Of a stretch of DNA of 64,000 nt, positions 26,240-34,989 are shown one piece after another. The stretch is from contig NZ_JAERQY020000002.1 in the NCBI RefSeq assembly GCF_016735495.2, forward strand, positions 558,001 to 622,000, in the 5' to 3' direction. Source of the stretch: Lysobacter sp. MMG2. Lineage in GTDB: Bacteria; Pseudomonadota; Gammaproteobacteria; Xanthomonadales; Xanthomonadaceae. Numbering within the stretch: the first letter of the stretch is position 1; the number at the start of each line of letters is the position of its first letter. The position numbers and the translations under genes are program-made. The notes below the pieces were generated by a model. That model had not been told where the DNA came from. It did no database searches and saw only the letters and a program-made list of their open reading frames with translations.

Positions 26240-29200
26240 TGACGCCCCGGCACACTCGCCAGCAAGCCCGCCAGCATCCCGCCCGTCACCGGCTTGCGCA
26301 GGAAACCCTGGAATCCCGCGGCCGTCGCCTGCGGTTCCACCTCCGCATCCGCGCGCGCGGTGATCCCCAGCAGCGGGCGTGTGAAGCCCTGCAGGCGCAG
26401 CTGCTGCGCCAGCGCGAAGCCGTCCATCCCCGGCAGGTCCAGGTCCAGCAGCGCCGCATCGAACCCGCCCGTCGTCGCCTCCGCCAGCGCCGCCAGCGCG
26501 TGCGCGACGTGCACCACGCGATGGCCCTGCGCACGCAGTAGGCCGCAGATCACCTCCGCCACCGTCGGATCGTCTTCCACCAGCAGCAGCGACAGCGGCC
26601 CACCGCGCGCGGCCAGCAGCGCTTCGGCACCGTCGTGCGCGTCCGGCGCCGCCACCGACGGCAACGGCAGTTCGACCAGAAACCGCGCGCCTTCGCCCGG
26701 CGCACTCTCCACTCCGATCGTGCCGCCCATCTCCGCCGTGAGTTCCTGGCAGATCGCCAGGCCCAGGCCGCTGCCGCCGTAACGCGCCGCCGTGCGTGCG
26801 CCCTCGGCCTGTTCGAACCGGCGGAACAGCCACGCCTGCTGCTCCTCGCTCAGGCCCGGGCCGGTGTCGGCGATCTCAAACCGCACGCCCTGCGGCGACA
26901 ACGCCGACACCCGCAGCGACACCGATCCCTGCTCGGTGAACTTGATCGCGTTCGCCAGCAAATTCAGCAGGATCTGGCACACGCGATTCACATCGCCGCG
27001 CAGGCCGCGCGGTGCGTCCGGATCGACCGTGATCAGGAACGACAGCCCGCGCTGTCGTGCCAGCGGCGCCATCAGCGTGGCGGCTTCGTCCACGACCGTG
27101 CGCAGGTCGAACGGTGCGTCGGCCAGTTCCAGGCGGCCCGACTCGATGCGCGCCAGGTCGAGCGCGTCGTTGACCAGGCGCAGCAGATGGCGGCCGGCGC
27201 GGCGGATCGAATCGACGTAACCGCGTTGCTGCTGATCCAGCGGCGTGTCCATCAGCAGCTCGCTCATGCCCAGCACGCCGGTCATCGGCGTGCGCACTTC
27301 GTGGCCCAGCGTGGCGAGGAAACGCGTCTTGGCCAGCGATGCCTGCTCGGCGACTTCGCGTTCGTGTTCCGACCACTGCCAGGCATGGCGACGCTTCAGG
27401 CGACGGCGGTACACATCCGCCGTCCACCAACCCACCAGCAACGCCAATCCCGCGAATCCCGCCGTCGCCGTCCACGTCTGCCACCACGGCGGCGACACCG
27501 CGAACGACACCGACTGCGGCTGCGACCACACCTGGTCCGCGCCACGTGCCTGGAATTCCAGACGGTAACGGCCCGGTGGAAGCTGCGAGAACACGCGCTC
27601 TCCCGACGCGCCGTTGTTCACCCATTCGGTGTCGAAACCGACCAGCCGCGAGCGGTACAGATGATGGCGCGCGTCGTTGAACGAGAGCAGCCGGGCCACG
27701 ATGCGCAGATCGCGATCGTCGTGGCGCAGGCGGAACGGCACGCCCGCATCGAAGCGCACGCGCCGGCCGTCGCGATGCACTTCGATCGTATCGAGCGCGA
27801 GGCGCGGCTCGTTATCGTTCGGCCGCACCTGCCGGGGTTGGAACATCACCAGCCCTTCCGGTGTTCCGACCAGAATCAAACCGTCGGAACCGCGCGCAAC
27901 GGGTGCCTCGGCGAGTTCCTGGCTCGGCAGGCCATCGCGCACGCCGTAGACCCGCACGCGTTGGCGCGCGGGATCGGCGCGTATCAGGCCGCGCATGCTG
28001 GTGACCCACAGGATCCCTTCGGCGTCGATCACGATGCCCTCGGCCGCGATCAACGGCATGCCGTGGCGCGTGTCCACACCGCCTGGCAGCGGGATCAGTC
28101 CCGGTCCTTGCCATCGATAGGGCTGCAACGCGCCGAAGCGGGCCAACCAGACGTCGTTGCCCTTCCACGCGAAAGCATGCGTCTCGCGCCGATCCACACC
28201 GGGCACCGGCTCGAAGCGATGCAGCAGCGCATTCCACGCGAACAATCCCTGCGAGCCAGCCACCCAAAGCGCCCCGTCCGGCCCCGGCGCGGTCTGCGCG
28301 ACGCTCATCTCGCGCGGCAAACCGCCGTCACTGCCGGCCGGCAGAGACTCAAGGATGCGTCCGTCGTAATCGCGCGCCTGCGCGGAGCCTTGTTCGTCGA
28401 TCAGCCAGATGCGTCCGTCCGGCGTTTCCACGGGAATGTTGAGGGAACCCAGGATCGGCGCGCGCGCATCGTTCGACAGCCAGCGCACGTAGCGCCCGCT
28501 GCGCGGATCGATCCGTGCCACGCCGCCCGCGAAGGTGACCCACACCTGGCCGCGACGGTCCTGCAGAACGTGCTGCCAGCTCAGGCCGCCGCTCACGCGC
28601 TGGTCGTCGTCGATGACATGACGGATGTGGCCCGTGTCGGGATCCAGACGATCCAGCGAACCGCCGTTGCCCACCAGCCACATGCCGCCGTCGGCCGTGG
28701 GCGCGATCCCGTTGACCTGGGCGTTCGCCATCGTCGTGCGATCACCGACGCGACGCGTCAACACCGCGAACTGGCGCCAGTCCGGATTGAGATACCACAG
28801 GCCGTGCGTGTAGCTGACGAACCACAGGCCACCTTCGTGATCTTCGAACGCGCTGACCCACGACGGCCGCACCAGCCCGTGCGAGGCCTGGCTGTACAAC
28901 GGAGCCACCTCGGCCTTTCCGCCGTTCTCGAAACCCAGTCCCTTGAGGATGTCGAACCAGCGCAGGCCGCTGCGGTCGCGCAGCAGCAGCTGCAGGATCG
29001 CAGGATCCTGCGTCGGTGCCGGGCCGTAGGTCCCGCCGGGATGGCGCACGGAAACGCCTTCGTCGGTGCCGAACCACACGGTGCCGTCGGGCTCCACCGT
29101 CAGTCCGTTGAGGTGCGGCGACTTCAACGCCGTGGCGGGAACGCGTTCGAAACGCGTGCCCGTCCATCGCGCCGCGCCGCTCAGCGTTCCGACCCACAGC

Positions 29201-29772
29201 TCGCCCTTCGCGCTGACCGCAAGCTGGCCGACTTCCGCGCCCGGCAGGCTGCCCGCATCACGGGCGGCGGGCATGAACCGGTCGACGCGCCCCCGCACAT
29301 CCAGGCGATGCAGTCCGCCGGGCGAGGTGCCGAACCACAAGGCGCCGTCCGGCGTCGAGGCGATGGACCACACGCGATCGCTGCCCATCGATGGCGTGTT
29401 GCTGCGATCGTAGAAACGGAAGTGCGTGCGGTCGACGTCGAGCATCGCCAGTCCGGCCCGATCGGTCCCCACCCACACGCGGTTGCGCGCATCGACGTGC
29501 ACGGCCCACAGCAGGTTGTCGCGCAGACCATCTTCCGCCTGCCACACGCGAAAGCCCGTTCCGTCGTAACTGGCCAGCCCGTCCCCGGTGGCGATCCACA
29601 GGGTACCGGTGCGGTCCTCGGCGATGCCGTGGATCCGACTGGAAGGCAGTCCGTCATCGATCGTCAATTGACGCAGTCGCGGCACCGTGGACATGGCCCC
29701 CGCATCGATCATCCATGAAGCCCACAACAGCAGGATCCATCCGGTCCTGCGCCACCACGACGTACTTTTCAT
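26212..29772 (-). CDS. Hybrid sensor histidine kinase 2, periplasmic propeller type
   Basis: A 1,186-residue protein with the same architecture as sensor kinase 1: N-terminal signal or anchor (MKSTSWWRRTGWILLLWASW), propeller repeats to about 660, Y_Y_Y domain (LPPGRYRLEFQARG), membrane helix, HisKA with GHEVRTPM, HATPase and a receiver with LLDLDLPGMDG. The propeller half differs clearly from kinase 1 while the last 430 residues are almost the same. I see only three substitutions before the tails (R/W, Y/C and A/G). The protein ends with RQALTPAPLP, which is encoded by the palindrome at 26136-26239. It lies 144 bases upstream of kinase 1. Confidence 0.9.
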   Translation of the reverse strand: MKSTSWWRRTGWILLLWASWMIDAGAMSTVPRLRQLTIDDGLPSSRIHGIAEDRTGTLWIATGDGLASYDGTGFRVWQAEDGLRDNLLWAVHVDARNRVWVGTDRAGLAMLDVDRTHFRFYDRSNTPSMGSDRVWSIASTPDGALWFGTSPGGLHRLDVRGRVDRFMPAARDAGSLPGAEVGQLAVSAKGELWVGTLSGAARWTGTRFERVPATALKSPHLNGLTVEPDGTVWFGTDEGVSVRHPGGTYGPAPTQDPAILQLLLRDRSGLRWFDILKGLGFENGGKAEVAPLYSQASHGLVRPSWVSAFEDHEGGLWFVSYTHGLWYLNPDWRQFAVLTRRVGDRTTMANAQVNGIAPTADGGMWLVGNGGSLDRLDPDTGHIRHVIDDDQRVSGGLSWQHVLQDRRGQVWVTFAGGVARIDPRSGRYVRWLSNDARAPILGSLNIPVETPDGRIWLIDEQGSAQARDYDGRILESLPAGSDGGLPREMSVAQTAPGPDGALWVAGSQGLFAWNALLHRFEPVPGVDRRETHAFAWKGNDVWLARFGALQPYRWQGPGLIPLPGGVDTRHGMPLIAAEGIVIDAEGILWVTSMRGLIRADPARQRVRVYGVRDGLPSQELAEAPVARGSDGLILVGTPEGLVMFQPRQVRPNDNEPRLALDTIEVHRDGRRVRFDAGVPFRLRHDDRDLRIVARLLSFNDARHHLYRSRLVGFDTEWVNNGASGERVFSQLPPGRYRLEFQARGADQVWSQPQSVSFAVSPPWWQTWTATAGFAGLALLVGWWTADVYRRRLKRRHAWQWSEHEREVAEQASLAKTRFLATLGHEVRTPMTGVLGMSELLMDTPLDQQQRGYVDSIRRAGRHLLRLVNDALDLARIESGRLELADAPFDLRTVVDEAATLMAPLARQRGLSFLITVDPDAPRGLRGDVNRVCQILLNLLANAIKFTEQGSVSLRVSALSPQGVRFEIADTGPGLSEEQQAWLFRRFEQAEGARTAARYGGSGLGLAICQELTAEMGGTIGVESAPGEGARFLVELPLPSVAAPDAHDGAEALLAARGGPLSLLLVEDDPTVAEVICGLLRAQGHRVVHVAHALAALAEATTGGFDAALLDLDLPGMDGFALAQQLRLQGFTRPLLGITARADAEVEPQATAAGFQGFLRKPVTGGMLAGLLASVPGRQALTPAPLP
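26249..27549. repeat. 1.3-kb near-identical repeat, copy B (kinase/receiver half of sensor 2)
   Basis: Direct-repeat partner of 22547-23847. Same orientation, no indels in the alignment, so recombination between the copies would delete 3.7 kb and fuse sensor 2 to the kinase half of sensor 1 in frame. Confidence 0.92.
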
Positions 29773-29919
29773 GCCCGTTACGCTGAGCGATCACCCCGAC
29801 GCTCGGCAAGGCGATTTCATGCGAAGCTTCCTCAGCGCAACGGTTCGTTACACCGATCGCCCGCCCCGTTCACCCGTCTGCGCCTAGAATCCCGCCCATC
29901 GTCAACACGGGAGCGCCGC

Positions 29920-30654
29920 ATGTCCGCAAGCCGCAAGCCCGTCCGCCCCGTCTGGCCGGCCGGCACGGCGCGCACCGGGTTACTGCTGGCCATCGTGGCG
30001 GCCGCCGCGATACCGGCCGCGCACGCCGCGCAAGCGCAGACGTATTCGCTCGATCCCGTACACACGCGCGTGCTGTTCGCGATCAGCCATGCGGGCTTCT
30101 CCCAGGCCATGGGCACGGTGTCGGGCAGCACGGGCACGCTGGTGTTCGACCGCGAGGACTGGCGCAGCGCAAAGCTCGACGTGCGCGTGCCGCTGGAGCG
30201 CCTGGACATGGGCGATGCGAAGTGGAACGACGCCGTTCGCGCGGCCAACCTGCTCGACACGAAACGGCATCCCGAAGCGCATTTCGTCTCCACCTCGGTG
30301 GAGCCGTCCGATGCGGACCACGCCAAGGTCTGCGGCGATCTCACCCTGCGCGGCGTGACCAAGCCGGTGTGCCTGGACGTCACGCTCAATGCGCTCAAGC
30401 GGCATCCGCTGCCGCCGTTCCACCGAACCGCGGGTTTCTCCGCGACGACCACGCTCAACCGCGCGGACTTCGGCATGAACGCATGGAAGAACGTCATCGG
30501 CGACACGGTGGAACTGCGCATCGAAGCCGAGGCCGAACGCGCGCGCAATGGCGCGCAGGACGAGTCGCCATCGCCGCAGCCCGAGGCGATGCCATCGCAG
30601 GATGTACCGGAACCGTCGACCGACCCCACGACCGAACCCGAGCCCACACCATGA
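29920..30654 (+). CDS. YceI family periplasmic protein with acidic Pro-rich tail
   Basis: A 244-residue protein. A signal peptide ends near residue 38 (IPAAHAAQAQ). The YceI lipocalin-like beta-barrel starts YSLDPVHTRVLFAISHAGFS and includes FDREDWRSAKLDVRVPLERLD, the hallmark strand LTLRGVTKPVCLDVTL and FSATTTLNRADFGMN. About 30 residues rich in Pro, Glu and Ser follow the barrel, which is unusual. YceI proteins bind polyisoprenoids such as ubiquinone. Its stop overlaps the cytochrome b561 start (ATGA), so this gene, b561 and a second yceI form one coupled operon. Confidence 0.88.
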   Translation: MSASRKPVRPVWPAGTARTGLLLAIVAAAAIPAAHAAQAQTYSLDPVHTRVLFAISHAGFSQAMGTVSGSTGTLVFDREDWRSAKLDVRVPLERLDMGDAKWNDAVRAANLLDTKRHPEAHFVSTSVEPSDADHAKVCGDLTLRGVTKPVCLDVTLNALKRHPLPPFHRTAGFSATTTLNRADFGMNAWKNVIGDTVELRIEAEAERARNGAQDESPSPQPEAMPSQDVPEPSTDPTTEPEPTP

Positions 30655-31244
30655 TGCTGAGAAATTCCGCCGAACGCTGGGGCTCCGTCAGCCAGTTCCT
30701 GCACTGGCTGATCGTGCTGCTGATCCTGTGCCTGGGCGTGGTCGGCCTGGTGATGGTCGAGCTGCCGAAATCGCCGCGTTATTTCTGGGTGTACGACCTG
30801 CACAAATCCTTCGGCCTGAGCGTGCTCGCACTGGTGACGCTGCGCTTGCTGTGGCGCCTGGTCGCCGGGGCGCCGCGCCCGGTGGAAGGCACGCCGCGCT
30901 GGCAGGAACGCGCTGCTTCGATCACGCACTGGCTGCTGTACGCGCTCACCTTTGCCGTGCCGTTGTCGGGCTGGCTGTACGACTCGCTGAGCGGCCTGCG
31001 CCCGCTGCGCTGGTTCTGGCAGTTCAAGGTGCCCAAGCTCGCCGATCCCAGCCAGGAGCTCGCGCCGCTGATGCGCGACACGCACGAATGGCTGTTCTGG
31101 GCGCTGATCGCGCTGGTCGCCGTGCATGCTGCCGCCGCGTTCTACCACCACCTTTTCCAGCACGACGTCACGCTCACGCGCATGCTGCCGCGTCGTCGCG
31201 CGCCCGCCCCCGCCGACCTGCCCCCCGCTTCGGAGATCCATTGA
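30651..31244 (+). CDS. Cytochrome b561
   Basis: A 197-residue inner-membrane di-heme cytochrome b. Four helices with the heme His residues in QFLHWLIVLLI near 19, YDLHKSFGLSVLAL near 49, THWLLYALTFAVPLSGW near 97 and the late RDTHEWLFWALIALVAVHAAAA near 150. It probably passes electrons from quinol or another donor to periplasmic partners. It sits between two YceI genes with stop-start overlaps on both sides, a well-known yceI-cybB association. Confidence 0.9.
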   Translation: MMLRNSAERWGSVSQFLHWLIVLLILCLGVVGLVMVELPKSPRYFWVYDLHKSFGLSVLALVTLRLLWRLVAGAPRPVEGTPRWQERAASITHWLLYALTFAVPLSGWLYDSLSGLRPLRWFWQFKVPKLADPSQELAPLMRDTHEWLFWALIALVAVHAAAAFYHHLFQHDVTLTRMLPRRRAPAPADLPPASEIH

Positions 31245-31798
31245 TGTCGATCAAGCCCGTCCTGTTCGCGACCGCGCTCGCCGCGTTCGCTTTCCCCGCC
31301 TTCGCCGCCGACTACGTGCAGGCCGGTGGTTCGTCGCTGACGTTCGCCACGAAGTACGAAGGCGAAACCTTCACCGGCAAGTTCCCCAGCTTCACCACGA
31401 AGCTGAGTTTCGACCCGGCGAAGCTGGCGACCTCCAAGCTGGACGTGGTGATCCCGCTGGCCGGCACCACCACCGCCAACAGCGATCGCGACGACGCATT
31501 GCGCGGCGATGATTTCTTCGCCATCGCCAAGTTCCCGCAGGCGCGCTACACGGCGACGAAGTTCCGCAGCCTGGGCGGGAACCAGTACGCCGCCGACGGC
31601 ACGCTGACCCTGCGCGGCGCGAGCAAGCCGGTGACGCTGACGTTCACCTGGACGCCCGGCGCGCAGCCGGTGCTCACCGGCAAGGCGACCGTGAAGCGCC
31701 TGGATTTCGGCGTCGGCGGCGGCGACTGGGCCGACACGGCGCTCATTCCGAACGAAGTGGCGGTGAGCACGAAGGTGGTGTTCGCGCCAGCGAAGTAG
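31244..31798 (+). CDS. YceI family periplasmic protein
   Basis: A 184-residue protein with a clean signal peptide (VLFATALAAFAFPAFAADY) and one YceI barrel: SSLTFATKYEGETFTGKF, FDPAKLATSKLDVVIPLA, TLTLRGASKPVTLTFTW and RLDFGVGGGDWAD. It has no C-terminal tail, unlike the first copy. Its ATG overlaps the b561 stop (TGATG). It likely binds an isoprenoid quinone or similar lipid in the periplasm. The two YceI barrels differ strongly, so they are not a recent duplication. Confidence 0.9.
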   Translation: MSIKPVLFATALAAFAFPAFAADYVQAGGSSLTFATKYEGETFTGKFPSFTTKLSFDPAKLATSKLDVVIPLAGTTTANSDRDDALRGDDFFAIAKFPQARYTATKFRSLGGNQYAADGTLTLRGASKPVTLTFTWTPGAQPVLTGKATVKRLDFGVGGGDWADTALIPNEVAVSTKVVFAPAK

Positions 31799-31881
31799 CG
31801 CCTGCCCGCAGGTTTCGCCTGAACGGAGCCGAAAGGCTCCGTTCGCGTTTGCGCGCATCGCACCGGCGGGCTCGCTCCAAC

Positions 31882-31912
31882 CGTCATCCCGGCGAATGCC
31901 GGAATCCAGGCT
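31882..31912. repeat. Single extragenic palindrome
   Basis: One unit GTCATCCCGGCGAATGCCGG followed by AATCCAGGCT, lying between convergent genes. It is the same core as in the large clusters. Confidence 0.7.
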
Positions 31913-31949
31913 GTCACCGCGGGCCTGCGCGATCACGTGTTGACCCGAC

Positions 31950-32207
31950 TCAATCGCCCATCAGGAACGCCGCCAGCCGCTCCGCATCGAACGGCCAGTC
32001 CAGCTCCGTCCCGCGCGTCTCATCGCGCAGCACCGGCACCCGCACGCCATAGCGCGCCTCCAGCCCGTCGTCGTCGTCGATGAAGACGCTCTCGAAGTCC
32101 GGCACGCGCGCCTGCGCCAGCACTTCCAGCGCCAGATCGCACAGATGGCAGTCGTCACGCTGGAACAGCGTCAGGGCGGGCGCTACGGCAGGCACGGCGT
32201 CATGCAT
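31950..32207 (-). CDS. Glutaredoxin-like (DUF836) thiol protein
   Basis: An 85-residue thioredoxin-fold protein: ALTLFQRDDCHLCDLALEVL holds the CHLC redox motif near residue 20, and RVPVLRDE near 55 has the cis-Pro loop. It lacks the YgiT-type C-terminal helix of true glutaredoxins and is closest to the DUF836 group. It is cytoplasmic; its reaction partner is unknown. ATG at 32207 faces sdaA in divergent orientation, 103 bases apart. Confidence 0.82.
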   Translation of the reverse strand: MHDAVPAVAPALTLFQRDDCHLCDLALEVLAQARVPDFESVFIDDDDGLEARYGVRVPVLRDETRGTELDWPFDAERLAAFLMGD

Positions 32208-32310
32208 CGCAATCCGGCACGGTATGGCGGGGTGGGGCCCGCGGGGCGCGTAGAATAACGGGATTCCCGCCGCCCACGTCGTGCGCGCGGTCCTCATCCC
32301 GGAGCAGTAC

Positions 32311-33708
32311 GTGGCCGTCAGCAGTTTCGACCTCTTCAAGATCGGCATCGGGCCGAGCTCCTCCCACACCGTCGGCCCGATGCGCGCCGCCGCGCGCTTC
32401 GTCCAGCGCTGGCTGCTGGAAGGCGGCGACGGCAACGGCAGCGAACTGGCGCGCACCGCGCGCGTTCGCGCCGAAGTGTTCGGCTCGCTCGCCCTCACCG
32501 GCCGCGGCCACGGCACCGACAAGGCCGTGCTGATGGGCCTGGAAGGCCACCTGCCCAACGAAATCGACCCGGACCTCATTCCGGCCGCGCTGGAACGCAT
32601 TCGCGCCAGCAAGCGCATCCGCCTGTTCGACCGCCACGAGATCGGCTTCGACGAGAAGCACGACCTCATCATGAACAAGCGCCAGAAGCTGCCGTTCCAC
32701 ACCAACGGCATGCGCTTCACCGCGTTCGACGCGGACGGCGGCGTGATCGCCACGCGCGATTACTACTCCGTCGGCGGCGGCTTCGTGGTGAACCAGGACG
32801 AAGCGGCCGAAGACCGCATCGTCGCCGACACCACCGACCTGCCCTACCCGTTCCACTCCGGCGACGAACTGCTCGCGCGCAGCCGCGACAGCGGTTTGAG
32901 CATCGCCCAACTGATGTACGCCAACGAGCAGGTGTGGCGCACGCCGGAGCAGATCGACGCGGGCCTGGACGAAATCTGGAATGCGATGCAGGCCTGCGTG
33001 GCGCGCGGCATCCGCGAGAAGGGCACGCTGCCCGGCGGCCTGCATGTGTCGCGTCGCGCGCCCGCGCTGCATTCGGAACTGTCGTCGCGTCCGGAAGCGG
33101 CGATGCGCGATCCGCTCACCACGCTGGATTGGGTCAACCTCTACGCACTGGCGGTGAACGAAGAGAACGCCGCAGGTGGCCGTGTCGTCACGGCGCCGAC
33201 CAATGGCGCGGCGGGCATCATTCCCTCGGTGCTTCATTACTACGATCGCTTCTGCCCGGGCGCGAACATCCAGGGCGTGCGCACGTTCCTGCTGACGGCC
33301 GCGGCGGTGGGCATCCTCTACAAGGAAAACGCCAGCATTTCCGGCGCGGAAGTGGGCTGCCAGGGCGAAGTCGGCGTGGCCTGTTCGATGGCCGCGGCAG
33401 GTTTGACGGCGGCCATCGGCGGCACGTCGAGCCAGATCGAGAATGCCGCGGAAATCGGCATGGAACACAACCTGGGCCTGACCTGCGACCCGATCGGCGG
33501 CCTGGTGCAGATCCCGTGCATCGAACGCAATGCGATGGGCGCGGTGAAGGCCATCAACGCCAGCCGCATGGCGATGCGCGGCGACGGCAAGCACAAGGTC
33601 TCGCTCGACAAGGTCATCAAGACCATGCGCGACACCGGCCGCGACATGCAGGACAAGTACAAGGAAACCTCGCGCGGCGGGTTGGCGGTTAACGTCATCG
33701 AGTGCTGA
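32311..33708 (+). CDS. sdaA: L-serine dehydratase, iron-sulfur type
   Basis: A 465-residue single-chain L-serine deaminase. The beta domain starts [21 protein letters not shown]. The alpha domain has [14 protein letters not shown] near 300 and the Cys residues of the 4Fe-4S cluster in [16 protein letters not shown] near 350 and [17 protein letters not shown] near 390. It turns serine to pyruvate and ammonia. The start is GTG at 32311, with GGAG six bases upstream; an earlier in-frame GTG at 32281 lacks a site and family similarity. Confidence 0.95.
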   Translation: MAVSSFDLFKIGIGPSSSHTVGPMRAAARFVQRWLLEGGDGNGSELARTARVRAEVFGSLALTGRGHGTDKAVLMGLEGHLPNEIDPDLIPAALERIRASKRIRLFDRHEIGFDEKHDLIMNKRQKLPFHTNGMRFTAFDADGGVIATRDYYSVGGGFVVNQDEAAEDRIVADTTDLPYPFHSGDELLARSRDSGLSIAQLMYANEQVWRTPEQIDAGLDEIWNAMQACVARGIREKGTLPGGLHVSRRAPALHSELSSRPEAAMRDPLTTLDWVNLYALAVNEENAAGGRVVTAPTNGAAGIIPSVLHYYDRFCPGANIQGVRTFLLTAAAVGILYKENASISGAEVGCQGEVGVACSMAAAGLTAAIGGTSSQIENAAEIGMEHNLGLTCDPIGGLVQIPCIERNAMGAVKAINASRMAMRGDGKHKVSLDKVIKTMRDTGRDMQDKYKETSRGGLAVNVIEC

Positions 33709-33859
33709 GGATTCGGTGCGTGCAATGATGCGATCCGGGCCGCGTCAGCGGCCCGTTTTGTTTGTGGGTTCGTCTTGGCGGCGGAAGGTGGCGGGGATCG
33801 GGACTTCATGCCGTCCAGGAAGAACATCATGCCGTTCGATGCGTCACGCCGTCCGAAAC

Positions 33860-34262
33860 ATCACGTCATCCGGAGTATCACGTCATCCCGGCGAAGGCCG
33901 GGACCCAGGCTGTCACACCTTCCGACACCTCCCGTCATTCCAGCGAAAGCTGGAATCCATTTTGCTGTTGCTGTTCATAGGCAGCGGGCAAGCGTGAAAA
34001 GATCCTGGAGAGTGCCGCCGTGCGGCGGCCCAGAAGCCCCCGCCTTCGTGGGAATGACGAGCAACGTCATCCCGGCGAAGGCCGGGATCCAGGCTGTCAC
34101 GCCTTCCGCCATCTCACGTCATTCCAGCGAAGGCTGGAATCCATCTTGCTGTTGATAGCCAACGGGGAAAGCGTGGAACGTCCCTGGATTCCCGCCTACG
34201 CGGGAATGACGGTGACGTGGTTTGCCGCGCAGGGAGTGCCCGCACGTTGAGGCCCTGGATCC
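33860..34262. repeat. Composite extragenic repeat, copy 1 (expanded)
   Basis: The stretch contains, in order: CATCCCGGCGAAGGCCGGG; CATTCCAGCGAAAGCTGGAATCC; a CTGTTGCTG tail; a spacer with GGAGAGTGCCGCC and the hairpin GCCGCCgtgcGGCGGC; and CCCCCGCCTTCGTGGGAATGACG. A second, shorter round with the same palindromes then ends CCCGGCCTTCGCCGGGATGACGG. The same order is found at 45262-45530 and 54905-55170. No gene is seen in this part of the 1.28-kb island between sdaA and the next gene; short open frames here are repeat-encoded. Confidence 0.8.
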
Positions 34263-34291
34263 CGGCCTTCGCCGGGATGACGGTGAGGGTA

Positions 34292-34381
34292 GGTGGCGGT
34301 GGCGGTGGCGGTGGCGGTGGCGGTGACGGTGACGGTGGCTGTTGCTTTTGCTGCTGATATTTCTGTTGCTGTTGCTGTTGC
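34292..34381. repeat. GGTGGC / CTGTTG microsatellite
   Basis: Seven or so GGTGGC/GGTGAC hexamers (34292-34340) are followed by TTGCTG- and TGTTGC-type triplet-rich sequence to 34381. This low-complexity tract is prone to slippage. It lies between palindrome clusters, well away from any gene start. Confidence 0.85.
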
Positions 34382-34416
34382 AATCGAACAGCCTTTCAGG
34401 TCACTAGCCCCGAAGG

Positions 34417-34620
34417 GCGCCGCACATGGATGTGCGGCGGTGAGCGCTGAGCCATGGATGGCGAATCGCGAACGCGCCCTTGCGCTGTCCGGTCGTGGGA
34501 TTGATCTGGGCCCACTGCCCTTTCTTTTGGTTACTTTTCTTTGGGCAAGCAAAGAAAAGTGACCCGAGCGGCGTAGCCGATCGGAAGCTTTGCTATTGCT
34601 CCTTCTTTGAGAAGCCTGAG
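34417..34620. repeat. Dispersed element with two long hairpins
   Basis: First hairpin CGCCGCACAT-gg-ATGTGCGGCG (34418-34439). Second hairpin GGTTACTTTTCTTTG-ggcaag-CAAAGAAAAGTGACC (34529-34564), 15 pairs with one T-G wobble. Then comes AGCCGATCGGAAGCTTTGC...TTGCTCCTTCTTTG, whose near copy stands at 51369-51406. Related elements are common in Xanthomonadaceae and Pseudomonas intergenic regions. No gene. Confidence 0.75.
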
Positions 34621-34629
34621 AAAGCCAAA

Positions 34630-34802
34630 TCAAAATGGATTCCAGCTTTCGCTGGAATGACGGTGACAAGGTTTGCCGTCATCGGAGTGCCCGCGCGCTG
34701 CGGGCCTGGATCCCGGCCTTCGCCGGGATGACGGTGGGTCGCCGCACAGGGAGTGCCCGTGCGCTACGGGCTTGGGTCCCGGCCTTCGCCAAGATGACGG
34801 AC
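34630..34802. repeat. Tandem palindrome units before the c-di-GMP gene
   Basis: One ATTCCAGCTTTCGCTGGAATGACGG unit, then two tandem units of the form GGAGTGCCCGCGCGCT...CCCGGCCTTCGCCGGGATGACGG (about 34685-34735 and 34760-34800). The remaining 190 bases before the next start are C-rich and hold no recognised feature except the leader. Confidence 0.75.
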
Positions 34803-34989
34803 AGTGCCGAGCGGCGCCCCCACACGCGCCCTCCCAAGCCCCGCCCTACCGCCCACCGCGCCCAACCCACCGCCCGCACCACTCGCCCAATCCCATCAGA
34901 CGAAAGTGCGAAATCCCCCCTAAAGTTTTCCCGGCCGCTGCCGATGGTCATTGAGACCATAGGTCTGCTTCTCTGGGGAGGGGAGCGGC

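Noticed and set aside
26635-29718. 1,027-codon open frame antisense to sensor kinase 2
   Set aside because: Same shadow effect. Its first part repeats the shadow of kinase 1, as expected from the shared DNA.
32281-32310. Ten-codon upstream extension of sdaA
   Set aside because: The GTG at 32281 has no ribosome site; GGAG six bases before the GTG at 32311 and the family N-terminus favour the shorter form.
33716-34955. Several 60-160-codon frames in the repeat island
   Set aside because: They are built of repeated palindromic units (the same peptide runs recur in different frames and places) and lack ribosome sites and domains.
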